Assembly (NCBI GenBank): GCA_016934035.1 | Contig: JAFGTP010000048.1 | Location: forward strand, 1 to 64,000 | Origin: Fidelibacterota bacterium | Lineage (GTDB): Bacteria; Fidelibacterota; UBA2242; JAFGTP01 | Reading direction: 5' to 3' | Length of the DNA stretch: 64,000 bases | Shown: positions 52,581 through 62,962 of the stretch, piece after piece | How the letters are laid out: each line of letters begins with the position of its first letter | Numbering within the stretch: the first letter of the stretch is position 1 | Translations under genes and position numbers: made by a program | The notes under the pieces: generated by a model | Databases searched by the model: none | What the model was told of the DNA's origin: nothing | Seen by the model: only the letters and a program-made list of their open reading frames with translations

Positions 52581-55286
52581 CTATTTTATATAGAGCATTG
52601 GCCATATGAGGCGTCTTGCTTCTGTTGTGATTTTGCAATAGTAAATTCCCGAAGGCTGACTGACCGGTGACCAATCGAATAAATATTTACCGGCCTGTTT
52701 ATGGACCAACGATTGCTTAAATACATTTTGTCCCTGAAGATTATAAATCCCGATCTTTACCCTTGTCCCCTCGCTGATAGTGTAAAAGATTTTGGTCGTG
52801 CCATTGAAAGGATTGGGATAATTACCAGCGACTATGCAGGCTTCAGCAAACTCCTCTTCATGCTCCAGCGCGACATAGGATTCATCAACCCAGCGCAAAT
52901 CGCCCAGGGACAATCCGTCATTGCCAAGGCCATAAACCGGTGAATGGCTGCCAAGAGTAAAATCGCCCGCGGCTGAATTTCGATAGCCCGGATCAACACT
53001 GACCATTCCCTCTTTGATATTAGCGCCCCGGTTCAATGAAAGGGAATCACAATTATAAATATCACAGTACTCAATATAAGACCAGCCGTAAAGCGCTATT
53101 GGACTGGCATTCGGGGAACAATTGGTGAAGATAGAGTTGGTTACTGTCGCCAGATCAATCTCCCGCAAATTCAGCGTGGCCCACCCGTCATTCCCGCAAT
53201 GATCAAAGGTGCAGTGATTGATTTTTACCGAAGGCCCAAAAGTGAAGGGAACGGAATCACCGCCATAAATGGAAACTGCTTCTTCAGCAATATTCCAAAA
53301 AGTGCAATTGTTCAATTCCAGGTAAGTTGTATTGAAAAGGGCGCTTCCTTCGGCTTCACTATTCAGCTTGAAAGCAGCGCGGCCCCCACTGGCGAAAGTA
53401 CAATGGGTGAAAATCAGCGAATCCGCTTTTGTACCGGCATTTGCCAGTAGGAATTGCCCGTCCTGAACATTTTGAAGAGTACAATTGTTGAGTTTCACTT
53501 TGTAATATTGACTGAAAGGATTGTGAGACGATGCAATCAGAGATTTGCAGGCTTTATTGCTGTCATCAAGGATCACACCGTCAAGGTTCAAATTTCCAGT
53601 TGCTTTCATCTCAAAAATACATGCATCGGGATTGCTGTCACTTTTTCGGGTGATGATGGGTTTTTCCTCCGTATTTGCTAGAATAGTCACTTTTTTGTTA
53701 ACTGGAATGTTATTATCAACTTCATAAACACCACCGGACGTCGTCAAAAAAATTGTGTCCTGCTCCCCAATCATTTCGATGGCTTCCTGCAGATTATTTT
53801 CAGCGGCATCCACATAAAGATTTTTTATCTCAATGATTTCCCAATGAATACCGACATCTTTTTTGGATAATGGACGATTGGTGATGGCCTCTGAACTCTG
53901 TTCATCACAACCAACTTCAAAAGGTGTTGTGCGGGTCTGTCCGTCAATGTCAAAAGGGACATCATAAGCACCGACAGCAGCATTCAAAAGCGGGCTATCA
54001 TCTGCAGGGCGATAGATGGAATCTTCAGCATTATAAACCAACTTTGGATCAACCCAGACAATGCCGCCGGGATCATCATCTTCATAATCACCAATCATAA
54101 TATTGCCTTCCCATTTAAAGTCCACAGGCTTAGATTCATCGTCACCATATTCAATGGCATCATCCTGTGAGTAAACCGCATTGTTTGCGATGGTGCAATT
54201 AATGGGCGGTAAAGTCTGGTCGTCGCTTGTTCCATATCCCAGTTTGAATACATTATTGCAGTTGACAAAAGTATTAAAGGCGACCAGTGTATTTTTCACC
54301 TGGAAATATCGATTCAGAGGAGAATTTTCGACGCCTTCAACAATTGTTAATGCAGATTTATACCCTGAGCCATTAAGATCCTGAAAATAATTGTTGTAAA
54401 CCTGGTGATCTTCCCCGATAATTCGAACACCTCCGGTATCGTATTTTTTTTCACCAAAAAAGTAATTTGAATAGACATAGCAGCGATTACCATGACGTAA
54501 AGTTAGTGTGCCAATAGATTTTCTAAAAGTGTTATAGCGGTATGTATTTTCGCAACTTTTATTAGAAATGATTTCGGTTTCACCATCACATTCCTCGAAG
54601 ACATTGTATTCGACAATGGAATAGGAATCAGTCATAGAATGATCAGATGTTCCTATTCTGATTGTTTCACCACCATTATATCCAAGATCAGGTCTGGAGC
54701 CAAAATAATTATGGTCAATTAAATGGTAATTATTGCGATCCTCTTCGGTTGTCAGCCAAATAACAAAAGTTGTTCCGCTATGCTCTTTCCCTTCGAAATG
54801 GCAATGATCCACACGGTTATTCTGACCATACATTCCCACCCATTTATAGTCTGTATCTTTGTTGGCCGGATTGTAATCAATAATAGCAGAATTGGTGAGA
54901 CGGCAGTTGTGGGCACGGCCGTGATCACCACGAAACTCAATCACCGAATGTCCCGTACTGTAGCCACCCAGGAAACATAATCCATCAACAATCAGCCAAT
55001 TACCACTGATTTCCAGCCAACTGCCACCTTTGAGGATCACTTGTCCGGGATTTTCTGCACGCATGAGAATTGGCGCACTACTGGTGCCATCGGCTTCAAA
55101 TTCAATAATTTGGCTATCCCAGGTGCCATTGGTCAAAGTCAATGTATCGCCGGGTAAAACATTCTTCAGTGTGGATGTAATTTCTGATGCTGTGGAGACA
55201 AAATATTCTGTAGCCTCCAGGCTTGCAAACAAAGCCGTCAGGATACAAAACATTTTAATAATTGAGAGTAAAACAGCTTTTTGCAT
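52581..55286 (-). CDS. PL6 alginate lyase-like protein with second beta-helix and T9SS sorting domain
   Basis: The first half (about residues 25-460) is a chondroitinase-B/PL6 right-handed beta-helix: GGSWLEISGNWLIVDGL, NGGETIRIGTSDHS, the catalytic lysine in IISNKSCEN (Lys243 from this start) and arginine in LTLRHGN (Arg264). Family enzymes degrade alginate or dermatan-type uronates with Ca2+. The second half is another beta-helix ending SPVYGLGNDGLSLGDLRWV, shared with the two genes upstream, then a sorting domain with NYPNPFNGTTK. ATG 55286 is preferred to GTG 55307. The enzyme is probably displayed on the cell surface. Confidence 0.92.
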   Translation of the reverse strand: MQKAVLLSIIKMFCILTALFASLEATEYFVSTASEITSTLKNVLPGDTLTLTNGTWDSQIIEFEADGTSSAPILMRAENPGQVILKGGSWLEISGNWLIVDGLCFLGGYSTGHSVIEFRGDHGRAHNCRLTNSAIIDYNPANKDTDYKWVGMYGQNNRVDHCHFEGKEHSGTTFVIWLTTEEDRNNYHLIDHNYFGSRPDLGYNGGETIRIGTSDHSMTDSYSIVEYNVFEECDGETEIISNKSCENTYRYNTFRKSIGTLTLRHGNRCYVYSNYFFGEKKYDTGGVRIIGEDHQVYNNYFQDLNGSGYKSALTIVEGVENSPLNRYFQVKNTLVAFNTFVNCNNVFKLGYGTSDDQTLPPINCTIANNAVYSQDDAIEYGDDESKPVDFKWEGNIMIGDYEDDDPGGIVWVDPKLVYNAEDSIYRPADDSPLLNAAVGAYDVPFDIDGQTRTTPFEVGCDEQSSEAITNRPLSKKDVGIHWEIIEIKNLYVDAAENNLQEAIEMIGEQDTIFLTTSGGVYEVDNNIPVNKKVTILANTEEKPIITRKSDSNPDACIFEMKATGNLNLDGVILDDSNKACKSLIASSHNPFSQYYKVKLNNCTLQNVQDGQFLLANAGTKADSLIFTHCTFASGGRAAFKLNSEAEGSALFNTTYLELNNCTFWNIAEEAVSIYGGDSVPFTFGPSVKINHCTFDHCGNDGWATLNLREIDLATVTNSIFTNCSPNASPIALYGWSYIEYCDIYNCDSLSLNRGANIKEGMVSVDPGYRNSAAGDFTLGSHSPVYGLGNDGLSLGDLRWVDESYVALEHEEEFAEACIVAGNYPNPFNGTTKIFYTISEGTRVKIGIYNLQGQNVFKQSLVHKQAGKYLFDWSPVSQPSGIYYCKITTEARRLIWPMLYIK

Positions 55287-55387
55287 TTTGGTTCGATTCC
55301 TTTTCACCCAAATTATACTCAGCCAATTCTAATTAACTAAAAAAAACTATGGGCAGACCCTCAAAGCCTGCCCATAATCTGAAAAAC

Positions 55388-58300
55388 TTATTTTAAAAAC
55401 ATCATTTTTTTAACAGCAGTGAAATTACCGGAAGTCAGTTTGTAAATATAAACACCGGAAGAAAGATTGATATTATCAAAAGTCACCTGATGATAACCGG
55501 CTTTCATATCATGATTCATCAAAGTGGCAACTTCGCGTCCCAGCACGTCATAAACAACCAGAGTAGTCATTCCATCAGCTTTGAGCGCAAACTTTATGTT
55601 TGTGGATGGATTGAAGGGGTTCGGATAGTTTTGTGACAAATCATATTCCATCGGGACCAGTTCTTCAACTATGCTGACTTCAGGTGGTTCTTCGTTGTTG
55701 AACCAGTAGGTTAATTCAACATCTTGTGTAACAGTCAGTGTTCTGTTTGACCCACCATTTGGAAATTCTGATTTGTCAGCATCCCATGAACGGTTTATGC
55801 GGAACTTGAATTCCAGGTCTGGATAGTTTTCATCAACTTTAATTGAATAGGTGTACACAGTATCACCATCTTCATCAGTCATTAATGGGCCACTACCCCA
55901 ACCATTCATTGTGCCGGCACAATCAACAGAATCAACTCCGGGACTGAATCGATCTGTAGCTGCCCAGTAACTCATATTGACATTCAAAGTAACATCAAAA
56001 TAGGCTTTGTTAAAGACTGCTTCAACAACTTTGTCTGCATCCATGGTGACAGAAACCACTGGATCCACACCTGTTGCATCTCCGGACCAGTTGCCGAATT
56101 TGTACAGGGAATCAGCATCTGCTGTCAATGTCACCACTGTTCCGGGTACATAAAATTTTGCCCCAGGGGCAGGATCAGCTGAAACTGTTCCATGATCACC
56201 AACCACCAGGTCAAGAGCATGATATTGAGTCACATTTTTACTGGTCGCCCATCTCAGGTCACCAATAGCAGCAGTTCCGTCATCAGAGAGATGATAGGCA
56301 ACAGAACCATCGGTCAGGGTCAAATCTCCGGAATAAGTATAGGCAAACATTGGATCATACCAATAATTATCAGCACCAATTACTGCACCGTCCCGCATAT
56401 CCAGTTTTGTTGGAGTATTAAAGAACAAACAATCATCAATGATTGAATTTTCACCGGTAATGCGTACCGCATAGGGTATATAATCAACACCATCAAAAGG
56501 CATATTTGACACAATGGAATTGGTGACGGACATATCTGTAACACCTTCGCAACGGAAAGCAGGGAATTTTGCGCCTTCTGTTCCATATCCATAACCACAG
56601 CTGTCAATGGTTACATGGTCAACAACAATTTTGGGAGACATATTCATACAGTAAATAATCTGACGGCCAACCTGGGTAAAAGTAGAATTAATCAATTCAA
56701 CATTTGAAGCATCACCAACAGAATTCAGAAAAATCATTTCTTTACCGATTTCAGTAACCGTACAATTTACCAAACTCAACATATCAAGGTTTACGCCGGC
56801 ATAATTTTTATAAAATGCTTCCATGGTTCCCAAAAAATCACAATTTGTGGCTTTTAATGAAACATGAATTGAATCGCCGCCATCATCAGAACGGATAATA
56901 TACTTGGTTGGTTTGCCTTCAGAAAAATATCCATTAACGACAATATTGTCCAAAGTCAAATGACCATTGGCACGTAATCTGAAAAGGCCCTCTGATCCGC
57001 CTTCGCCAAAACCTTTTATTACAGGCTTGACACTATCAGCACCAGCTATTGTAATCGGAAAATCGATGTTAAGATAAGGGATTTTACCATCAACCCGATC
57101 TTCTTCTGCCAGTGTGTAAGGACCGGTTTCCGTCAATCTAATCAAATCTACTGTACTGTTGTTTTTGGCCCATTCAAGTGCATCCCGCAAATCCCAACTG
57201 GCATCGACTAACAATTCACCATCAATACTAATTATTTCACTAAATTCTGCAATAGCAATTTTATCAGCATCCAAAGTCAGGGTAATTGTTAATGTATTGC
57301 CACTTACATCGCCTCTCCAGGCTACTAATTCCCAACCCATTGCAGGTGCTGCTGTGATCGTTACTTCCTGGCCAACATCATAGGTTGTAAATCCGGAAAC
57401 TGGTCTCGGAGTAATTGTTAATGAACCCATTCCTTCAATAGAGTCCGTCAAAGTCACCTGTGGAAGTGTACTTCTGAACATAGCAATGAAGAATGTATCG
57501 ACTTCTGCAACTTTGTAAGATAGTGGAGCAGTATTATCCAAAGAATCACCAGCCTCATTTACCCAGTAAGCAAATTCCCAGGTTGTAGAATCAGCAACCG
57601 GAGTCAATACCAGAGAATCGGTTTCATAGTAACCTGCAACATTAAAATTGGATATTTTTTCAATTTCTACATGTCCGAGACCAATGGAATCAATCACAAT
57701 CTGTCGCTCTTCGATAGTCGGAATAAAATAAGCCACCACATCCATATTTTGGGTCAGAGTTATCACGGCTGTCGGATTGTTCGGCGGAAAGACAAAGACA
57801 TTATCTGACCAATGATGAAAGGCGTAATATTCATCAGCAACGGCTGTCAGGGTCACAACCGTGGCACTGTCATAGAGACCACCCGGAGGATCCAGGGTGA
57901 CCGTACCCTTGCCTTCAGTATAGACCTTCAGGATAAATTTCCCATCCAATGGAGCCCATCTTGGATCACCCAACGGCCCGCCGTCATCACCGTAAGTCAA
58001 CAATGGAGAACCACCCGGTAATGTAAAATCTCCCTGTGACGGATCGGCAAAGGCAGGATCAATGTGGATTGTATCACTGACCGTCGCATTGCCAACTTCG
58101 AAATTGGTAGTGGCCCAAACCACGTTATGATGGAACAGACTGGAGGCTGAAGCAAAATCAGCAAATTTTTCAGCATCGGCATTATCATTTTCGGAGAAGA
58201 TACAATTTTTGACTTCCACATTTTCCATGTTGCGGAAATAGATCATGGCTTTTTTATCATTTCTTCCGATATCATAGAAAGTACAATGATTGACAAGTAC

Positions 58301-59908
58301 TTTGGTATCGGGATGGGTCTGACCTTTGATAGCCTCACGTTCCACCGCATAAAAAGTACAGTTTTCAATAATGGCATCATTCATCACCACTGCCGGATCC
58401 CCGGAGGAGCCGGAATAAAGCACAATGCCTTCTGAAGCGCCGGTATGGAAAACAGAATTTGTTATTTTTAATGTGTCCATGCCGCAATTTGCATAGGGTT
58501 TGATAAATTTATCAGTGAAATCATGGATATAACAATCATCAACTATCAGGTCCATGTTGCCTGTTGGATCGGCATTATCCACCCGTAAAAAATATTTTGC
58601 TACAGCTGTACCGGTACCATTGGCACCATCAAGTTCCAGACCTTCAAAAACATATCTGGCATTCACACCCGTCAGTTTGAACATGTAATCGGCTTCCGGT
58701 GTCCGAATCACTGGCTTACTGCTCAGTCCTTCGGCAGCCCGTATGGTAATGCTATTGCTGATGCTGGCAAACTTGGCACTTTCTGCATAGATACCACCAC
58801 TGGTAGTCAATTCAATGATATCACCATCTTTGGCACCATTGATCGCAGCACTGAGTACATCGGTGCCTTCAGCAACCTGTATCACAGTAGGTTCCGGGGC
58901 GGCAGGAACCCATCTTGGATCACCAATTGCTCCGCCATCATCGGCAAAAGTCAAAAGCACAGAGCCTGACGGTAGGGTAAAATCTCCGTTGGTTGCATCA
59001 ACAAAATCAGGATCTGAATGAAGAGTATCAGTAACAGTCCCGTTTCCAACTTCCATATTGGCAATGTCCCAGACAACATTGTGGTGGAACAGCGATACAG
59101 CAGAGTTCATGTCCACAAATTCTTCACCTTCATCGGTATTTTGATTGTTGGCAAAAATACTGTTTTTTACTTCCACCTGATCCATATTGCGAAAGTACAG
59201 CATGGATTTTTTTTCAACATTGCCGCAATCAAAAAAGGTGCACCGGTCAATCAACACCTCTGTTTTGTCATAGGTCTGCCCTTTAATGGCTTCTCTTTCA
59301 ATCTGCTTAAAGGTTGAATGGGTGATGGTGGCTTTTTTCATATAGACTGCCGGGTCTGAAGATGATCCGGAAAAAAGTACCAAACCTTCAGAAGCACCAC
59401 CACTGAATACACAGTTATCGACGATAAACTCTTCAATACCGCAATTTGCATAGGGCTTGATAAATTTATCGGTAAAATCATGGATATAACAATCAAGAAC
59501 ACTAAGGCTCATAGTGCCTGATGTATCGGCATTGTCTACCCGCAAAAAATATTTTGCCACAGCGGCACCGGTGCCATTGGTGCCGTCAAGTTCTAAACCT
59601 TCAAAAACATACCGAGCATTCACGCCCGTCAGTTTGAACATGTAATCGGCTTCCGGTGTCCGGATCACCGGCTTACTGCTCAGTCCTTCGGCAGCCCGTA
59701 TGGTGATGCTCTTGCTGATGCTGGAAAACTTGGCGCTTTCCGCATAGATACCACCACTGGTAGTCAGTTCAATAATATCTCCATCAGCAGCAGAACTTAA
59801 GGCTGCACTGAGTACATCTGTACCCTCAGCCACCTGTATCACCGCTGCACTGGCCATGAAAAAAGTCATCGCCATAACCAGCAAAATTGACCAAAATTTT
59901 CGTTTCAT
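55388..59908 (-). CDS. Giant secreted beta-helix protein with InlB-like repeats and T9SS sorting domain
   Basis: After a signal peptide (LLVMAMTFFMASA) come two near-identical beta-helix modules of 319 residues (residues 23-341 and 342-660), starting VIQVAEGTDVLSAA. Three InlB B-repeat-like units follow (GKGTVTLDPPGGLYDSATVV and similar), then a third beta-helix (about 920-1240), another InlB-like unit (GDHGTVSADPAPGAKF), a CBM-like domain (CAGTMNGWGSGPLMTDEDGD) and the sorting domain (NYPNPFNPSTN). It has no clear catalytic site, so adhesion or polysaccharide binding at the surface is likely. DUF4957/DUF5123-like modules occur in similar proteins. Confidence 0.85.
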   Translation of the reverse strand: MKRKFWSILLVMAMTFFMASAAVIQVAEGTDVLSAALSSAADGDIIELTTSGGIYAESAKFSSISKSITIRAAEGLSSKPVIRTPEADYMFKLTGVNARYVFEGLELDGTNGTGAAVAKYFLRVDNADTSGTMSLSVLDCYIHDFTDKFIKPYANCGIEEFIVDNCVFSGGASEGLVLFSGSSSDPAVYMKKATITHSTFKQIEREAIKGQTYDKTEVLIDRCTFFDCGNVEKKSMLYFRNMDQVEVKNSIFANNQNTDEGEEFVDMNSAVSLFHHNVVWDIANMEVGNGTVTDTLHSDPDFVDATNGDFTLPSGSVLLTFADDGGAIGDPRWVPAAPEPTVIQVAEGTDVLSAAINGAKDGDIIELTTSGGIYAESAKFASISNSITIRAAEGLSSKPVIRTPEADYMFKLTGVNARYVFEGLELDGANGTGTAVAKYFLRVDNADPTGNMDLIVDDCYIHDFTDKFIKPYANCGMDTLKITNSVFHTGASEGIVLYSGSSGDPAVVMNDAIIENCTFYAVEREAIKGQTHPDTKVLVNHCTFYDIGRNDKKAMIYFRNMENVEVKNCIFSENDNADAEKFADFASASSLFHHNVVWATTNFEVGNATVSDTIHIDPAFADPSQGDFTLPGGSPLLTYGDDGGPLGDPRWAPLDGKFILKVYTEGKGTVTLDPPGGLYDSATVVTLTAVADEYYAFHHWSDNVFVFPPNNPTAVITLTQNMDVVAYFIPTIEERQIVIDSIGLGHVEIEKISNFNVAGYYETDSLVLTPVADSTTWEFAYWVNEAGDSLDNTAPLSYKVAEVDTFFIAMFRSTLPQVTLTDSIEGMGSLTITPRPVSGFTTYDVGQEVTITAAPAMGWELVAWRGDVSGNTLTITLTLDADKIAIAEFSEIISIDGELLVDASWDLRDALEWAKNNSTVDLIRLTETGPYTLAEEDRVDGKIPYLNIDFPITIAGADSVKPVIKGFGEGGSEGLFRLRANGHLTLDNIVVNGYFSEGKPTKYIIRSDDGGDSIHVSLKATNCDFLGTMEAFYKNYAGVNLDMLSLVNCTVTEIGKEMIFLNSVGDASNVELINSTFTQVGRQIIYCMNMSPKIVVDHVTIDSCGYGYGTEGAKFPAFRCEGVTDMSVTNSIVSNMPFDGVDYIPYAVRITGENSIIDDCLFFNTPTKLDMRDGAVIGADNYWYDPMFAYTYSGDLTLTDGSVAYHLSDDGTAAIGDLRWATSKNVTQYHALDLVVGDHGTVSADPAPGAKFYVPGTVVTLTADADSLYKFGNWSGDATGVDPVVSVTMDADKVVEAVFNKAYFDVTLNVNMSYWAATDRFSPGVDSVDCAGTMNGWGSGPLMTDEDGDTVYTYSIKVDENYPDLEFKFRINRSWDADKSEFPNGGSNRTLTVTQDVELTYWFNNEEPPEVSIVEELVPMEYDLSQNYPNPFNPSTNIKFALKADGMTTLVVYDVLGREVATLMNHDMKAGYHQVTFDNINLSSGVYIYKLTSGNFTAVKKMMFLK
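57929..59842. repeat. 957-bp tandem duplication inside the giant beta-helix gene
   Basis: Two in-frame copies, offset by exactly 957 bp (319 codons), are nearly identical at DNA level in their 5' parts; for example the segment around 58684 recurs at 59641 with few changes. The 3' parts of each copy diverge more (SGTMSLSVLD against TGNMDLIVDD). The pattern suggests recent duplication with partial gene conversion or selection for diversification. Confidence 0.85.
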
Positions 59909-59924
59909 ATCTTCTCCTCGTTCA

Positions 59925-61424
59925 TTATTTAAGAAAAATCATTTTCTTTGTAGCATTGAAATCACCCGATTCAAGACGATAGAAATAAACACCTGATGTC
60001 AAATGAGAAGCATCAAAGTTCACTTCATATTGTCCGGCCGTGTAATTCTGGTTGTTTACAAGATTGACGACTTCCTGCCCAAGCATATTATAGATTGTGA
60101 GAGTCGTTACAGCAGTTTTCGGTAAGGCAAATTTTATAACTGTCGCCGGATTAAAAGGATTAGGATAATTTTGCATCAGTTCAAATTGACCGGTTACAAT
60201 TTCTTCATCCTCAATTGCCACCGGCATATGGGTTGCCCAGCGTAAATCTCCAATGGCAGTTGCATCCGATGACAAATAATACATTGGAGAACCTTCAGCC
60301 AGTGTATAGTTTCCGTTTTCATAATCCTCAAACATAGGGTCATATCCGTAGATCGTCGATTCATCAACATAGCCGCCTTTTGTGGCACCGATTCTGGGAT
60401 CATAATCCATGGTAAAGTAAACATCAAAAGTATCGATATGTGAAACCGTACTGCCGCTGAGTTGAATTTGAATATTGTAATCGCCCCGGTCTCCACGGGA
60501 AGCCGAGGGACTACGGCCATGAGCGATGAGAATGTTGCGGACTGTGACAGCACGATAGTTTTTGGCATAAATGAATCTTGGTGAGCAATTGACTACGGTA
60601 ACATGGTCCACCAGGACATAACCATCGACATAAGTGGACCCTTCCTGTCCTGTATCCTTGTCTGCGTAAAAGCGAAGACATTCAGCATCAATATCTTCAA
60701 AGGTGCAATTGGTAACCACCAATGTATCCAAAGCATTGACGCCATTTGTACCGCCGTACTTTTCGTTTTCTGCAATTCGAATCGCTTCATCTCCAATATC
60801 TTTAATGATACAATTATTAAAGAAAACCCGGGTATTTCTTAAATGGTCGAGACTCGTATCATCTGGTCTCAGGTAATAAAGAAAATTTCCCTGTTGGGAA
60901 TCATCTCCGAGTGAATGAAAGCCTTCCATTTCACAATTGTCAAAAACAATTCGTGCACCGGTCTTGGCCTTCACCGGCCTTTCAGTGCCGGGCTCAATCC
61001 AGTCACCATAACGGCAGCCATATTTACAGCCATTGCTGGATTCATGATTGCCCACAAAGCGGACACCGTGAAATTCCACATCATTGCAGATCCTGAAAAT
61101 TTCCATCGCGGCATTGGGTTCGCCACTTACAAATCCGGTGTTGGGATGGGTAAAAACAGGTTTTTCTTCCAGGCCGGCCGCCGCCATGATCACAACAGGA
61201 TGTTCAATGACCATCGGGACCGTATCTTCAGTGGAGTAATTAAATCCACTACTTCCCAGAACAATGGTATCCACTCCCTGGGGTACATAGAGTAAAACAT
61301 TTTTAAAATCACTTTGAAAATAGGGTCCAAAGTTTTCAGCTGTTACTTCAATTAATGATGGTATCTGCCCAAAAGCATGCATTGCCAATACCAGCATTAG
61401 TCCAAAACTCACAATTTTCTTCAT
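59925..61424 (-). CDS. Secreted beta-helix protein with T9SS sorting domain
   Basis: The signal peptide (IVSFGLMLVLAMHAFGQ) leads into one right-handed beta-helix module of about 380 residues, ending SPMYYLSSDATAIGDLRWATHMP. The same ending motif is found in the giant neighbour and in the PL6 protein. The sorting domain follows (NYPNPFNPATVIKF, ending KKMIFLK). No catalytic residues are evident. It lies 16 bp upstream of the giant protein gene in the same direction and likely shares its binding role at the cell surface. Confidence 0.87.
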   Translation of the reverse strand: MKKIVSFGLMLVLAMHAFGQIPSLIEVTAENFGPYFQSDFKNVLLYVPQGVDTIVLGSSGFNYSTEDTVPMVIEHPVVIMAAAGLEEKPVFTHPNTGFVSGEPNAAMEIFRICNDVEFHGVRFVGNHESSNGCKYGCRYGDWIEPGTERPVKAKTGARIVFDNCEMEGFHSLGDDSQQGNFLYYLRPDDTSLDHLRNTRVFFNNCIIKDIGDEAIRIAENEKYGGTNGVNALDTLVVTNCTFEDIDAECLRFYADKDTGQEGSTYVDGYVLVDHVTVVNCSPRFIYAKNYRAVTVRNILIAHGRSPSASRGDRGDYNIQIQLSGSTVSHIDTFDVYFTMDYDPRIGATKGGYVDESTIYGYDPMFEDYENGNYTLAEGSPMYYLSSDATAIGDLRWATHMPVAIEDEEIVTGQFELMQNYPNPFNPATVIKFALPKTAVTTLTIYNMLGQEVVNLVNNQNYTAGQYEVNFDASHLTSGVYFYRLESGDFNATKKMIFLK

Positions 61425-61442
61425 CGAATCCTCCTTCTTACC

Positions 61443-62948
61443 TTAAAATTTATAAATATATCCAAGGGATATTTTAGTCGTTACTTCTTTTGCATAATTG
61501 GTATTGCTGAAATAATTGTCGGAATATTTCAACAATCCATATTCCCAGGCCCCGTTGAGGGTGCCGAATTTTCCAAAATTCAACCCGATTCCCAGGGTGT
61601 AACTATTGTTTTCAGGGCCCTTGTCTTTTTCAGCCGCTCCGTCAGGAATAAAGATCTGTGGCACAGACCGGTATCCCAGACGAAAATCAAGCATTTTGGC
61701 AGGTGAAAACTCGATGCCAAACCTGATAATGTTCTGGTCAACCCATGTCCTCCGGGTGGTATCATCATCAGCGAATTTCCATTCAGCTTCTGAATATTTT
61801 CTCAGGTCATAGTCCATTGAAAAGATGAAATTGCTGATGGGATGAAAATTGACACCCAAAGCATAACTGAAGGGTATGGAAAGTTCATCAGTTCCCTTTT
61901 GCTGATTTTTCAAAACGCCAGTGGAATCAGTTTGAATAACATTATAATCCCATTCCCTTTTAATAGTCATCGGCAATCTCAGGTCCAACCCAAAACTGAA
62001 AGCATCATATATCAGTTGCATACCAATTTCACTATGAATGCCACGAAAAGTTGATGTGCCTTTTGTGTAAATATCCAGAGTGTCATAGGACCATTTGAAT
62101 TGGTTCTGGTCAATCAGATTGAAATATCCTACTTTGTTGAAACTCTGTCGGTCGTCGGTTTCACCGGAAAACCAGGAAACGGACAATCCCAGTTTGATGA
62201 CCGGGGTCAGATCAATGGCGACAGCACCCTGAAATTCTGCCCTACTTCCTTCTCTCTGACGGGTAAAATCATACCAGTTGACAATCGTAGAATCGGCTTC
62301 ATTTTCGACCAGTGTTGGCATATGGTATTCCAGATAACCGGGATGTGGGTCAAGGTAGGTTTCATTTTTGTCAAAATCAAAAAAATCACCACAATTGTTA
62401 TAGGAAAGCCCCAGCACAACATTTTTATCCAAAACAGTGACAGGCAGGGCCAGGGAAAGGTTAGAAATACCGCTACCCTGGAGTTGCTTTTTCCAGTCTG
62501 CGGCGCTGTCACTGAAAGGCTCTTGGCCAGTCTCCGGCAAAGCGACGACATAGCCGGAATCAGACAAAGCTTCATAGAAGACTTCATGGTCCAACCGTCC
62601 GTTGTTGACCGGGTCCGGTATATAAAGTCTTTCCAGATAAAATGGCAGCGTGAAAAAATAACGGTTGGCATTGTACACCTGGTTTTCTGTCCACTGACGG
62701 GATATGCTGCTCATCCCTAAAGAAACCTGAATATCCTTCACAGTGGCAAGCCCGGCCGGATTGAAAGCAAGCGCATCGATACTGCCATTCATTGAGATAA
62801 AGGCACTCCCCATGCCCAGCGCACGAACACTGAAATCTGAAACCTTCGCCACGCCCTGAAAACCCAGATTGTTGCCACGGTTCTGGCCTGACAGTATGAT
62901 AGCCATAATCTGTAATAATATTATACTTTTAAAAATACTTTTTATCAT
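61443..62948 (-). CDS. Outer membrane beta-barrel protein (FadL/OmpP1-like, UPF0164 style)
   Basis: After a signal (IILLQIMAIILSGQ) the sequence shows VRALGMGSAFISMNGSIDALAFNPAGLA, typical of PorV/FadL-type barrels where a conserved NPAGL loop follows the first strand. Alternating amphipathic strands continue to the C-terminal aromatic GYIYKF. It may be a hydrophobic-substrate channel or a shuttle partner for T9SS cargo. GGGGAAGG precedes ATG 62948. It is 14 bp downstream of the PorV-like gene and 18 bp before the beta-helix gene, so it belongs to their operon. Confidence 0.85.
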   Translation of the reverse strand: MIKSIFKSIILLQIMAIILSGQNRGNNLGFQGVAKVSDFSVRALGMGSAFISMNGSIDALAFNPAGLATVKDIQVSLGMSSISRQWTENQVYNANRYFFTLPFYLERLYIPDPVNNGRLDHEVFYEALSDSGYVVALPETGQEPFSDSAADWKKQLQGSGISNLSLALPVTVLDKNVVLGLSYNNCGDFFDFDKNETYLDPHPGYLEYHMPTLVENEADSTIVNWYDFTRQREGSRAEFQGAVAIDLTPVIKLGLSVSWFSGETDDRQSFNKVGYFNLIDQNQFKWSYDTLDIYTKGTSTFRGIHSEIGMQLIYDAFSFGLDLRLPMTIKREWDYNVIQTDSTGVLKNQQKGTDELSIPFSYALGVNFHPISNFIFSMDYDLRKYSEAEWKFADDDTTRRTWVDQNIIRFGIEFSPAKMLDFRLGYRSVPQIFIPDGAAEKDKGPENNSYTLGIGLNFGKFGTLNGAWEYGLLKYSDNYFSNTNYAKEVTTKISLGYIYKF

Positions 62949-62962
62949 TGATACCTTCCCCT

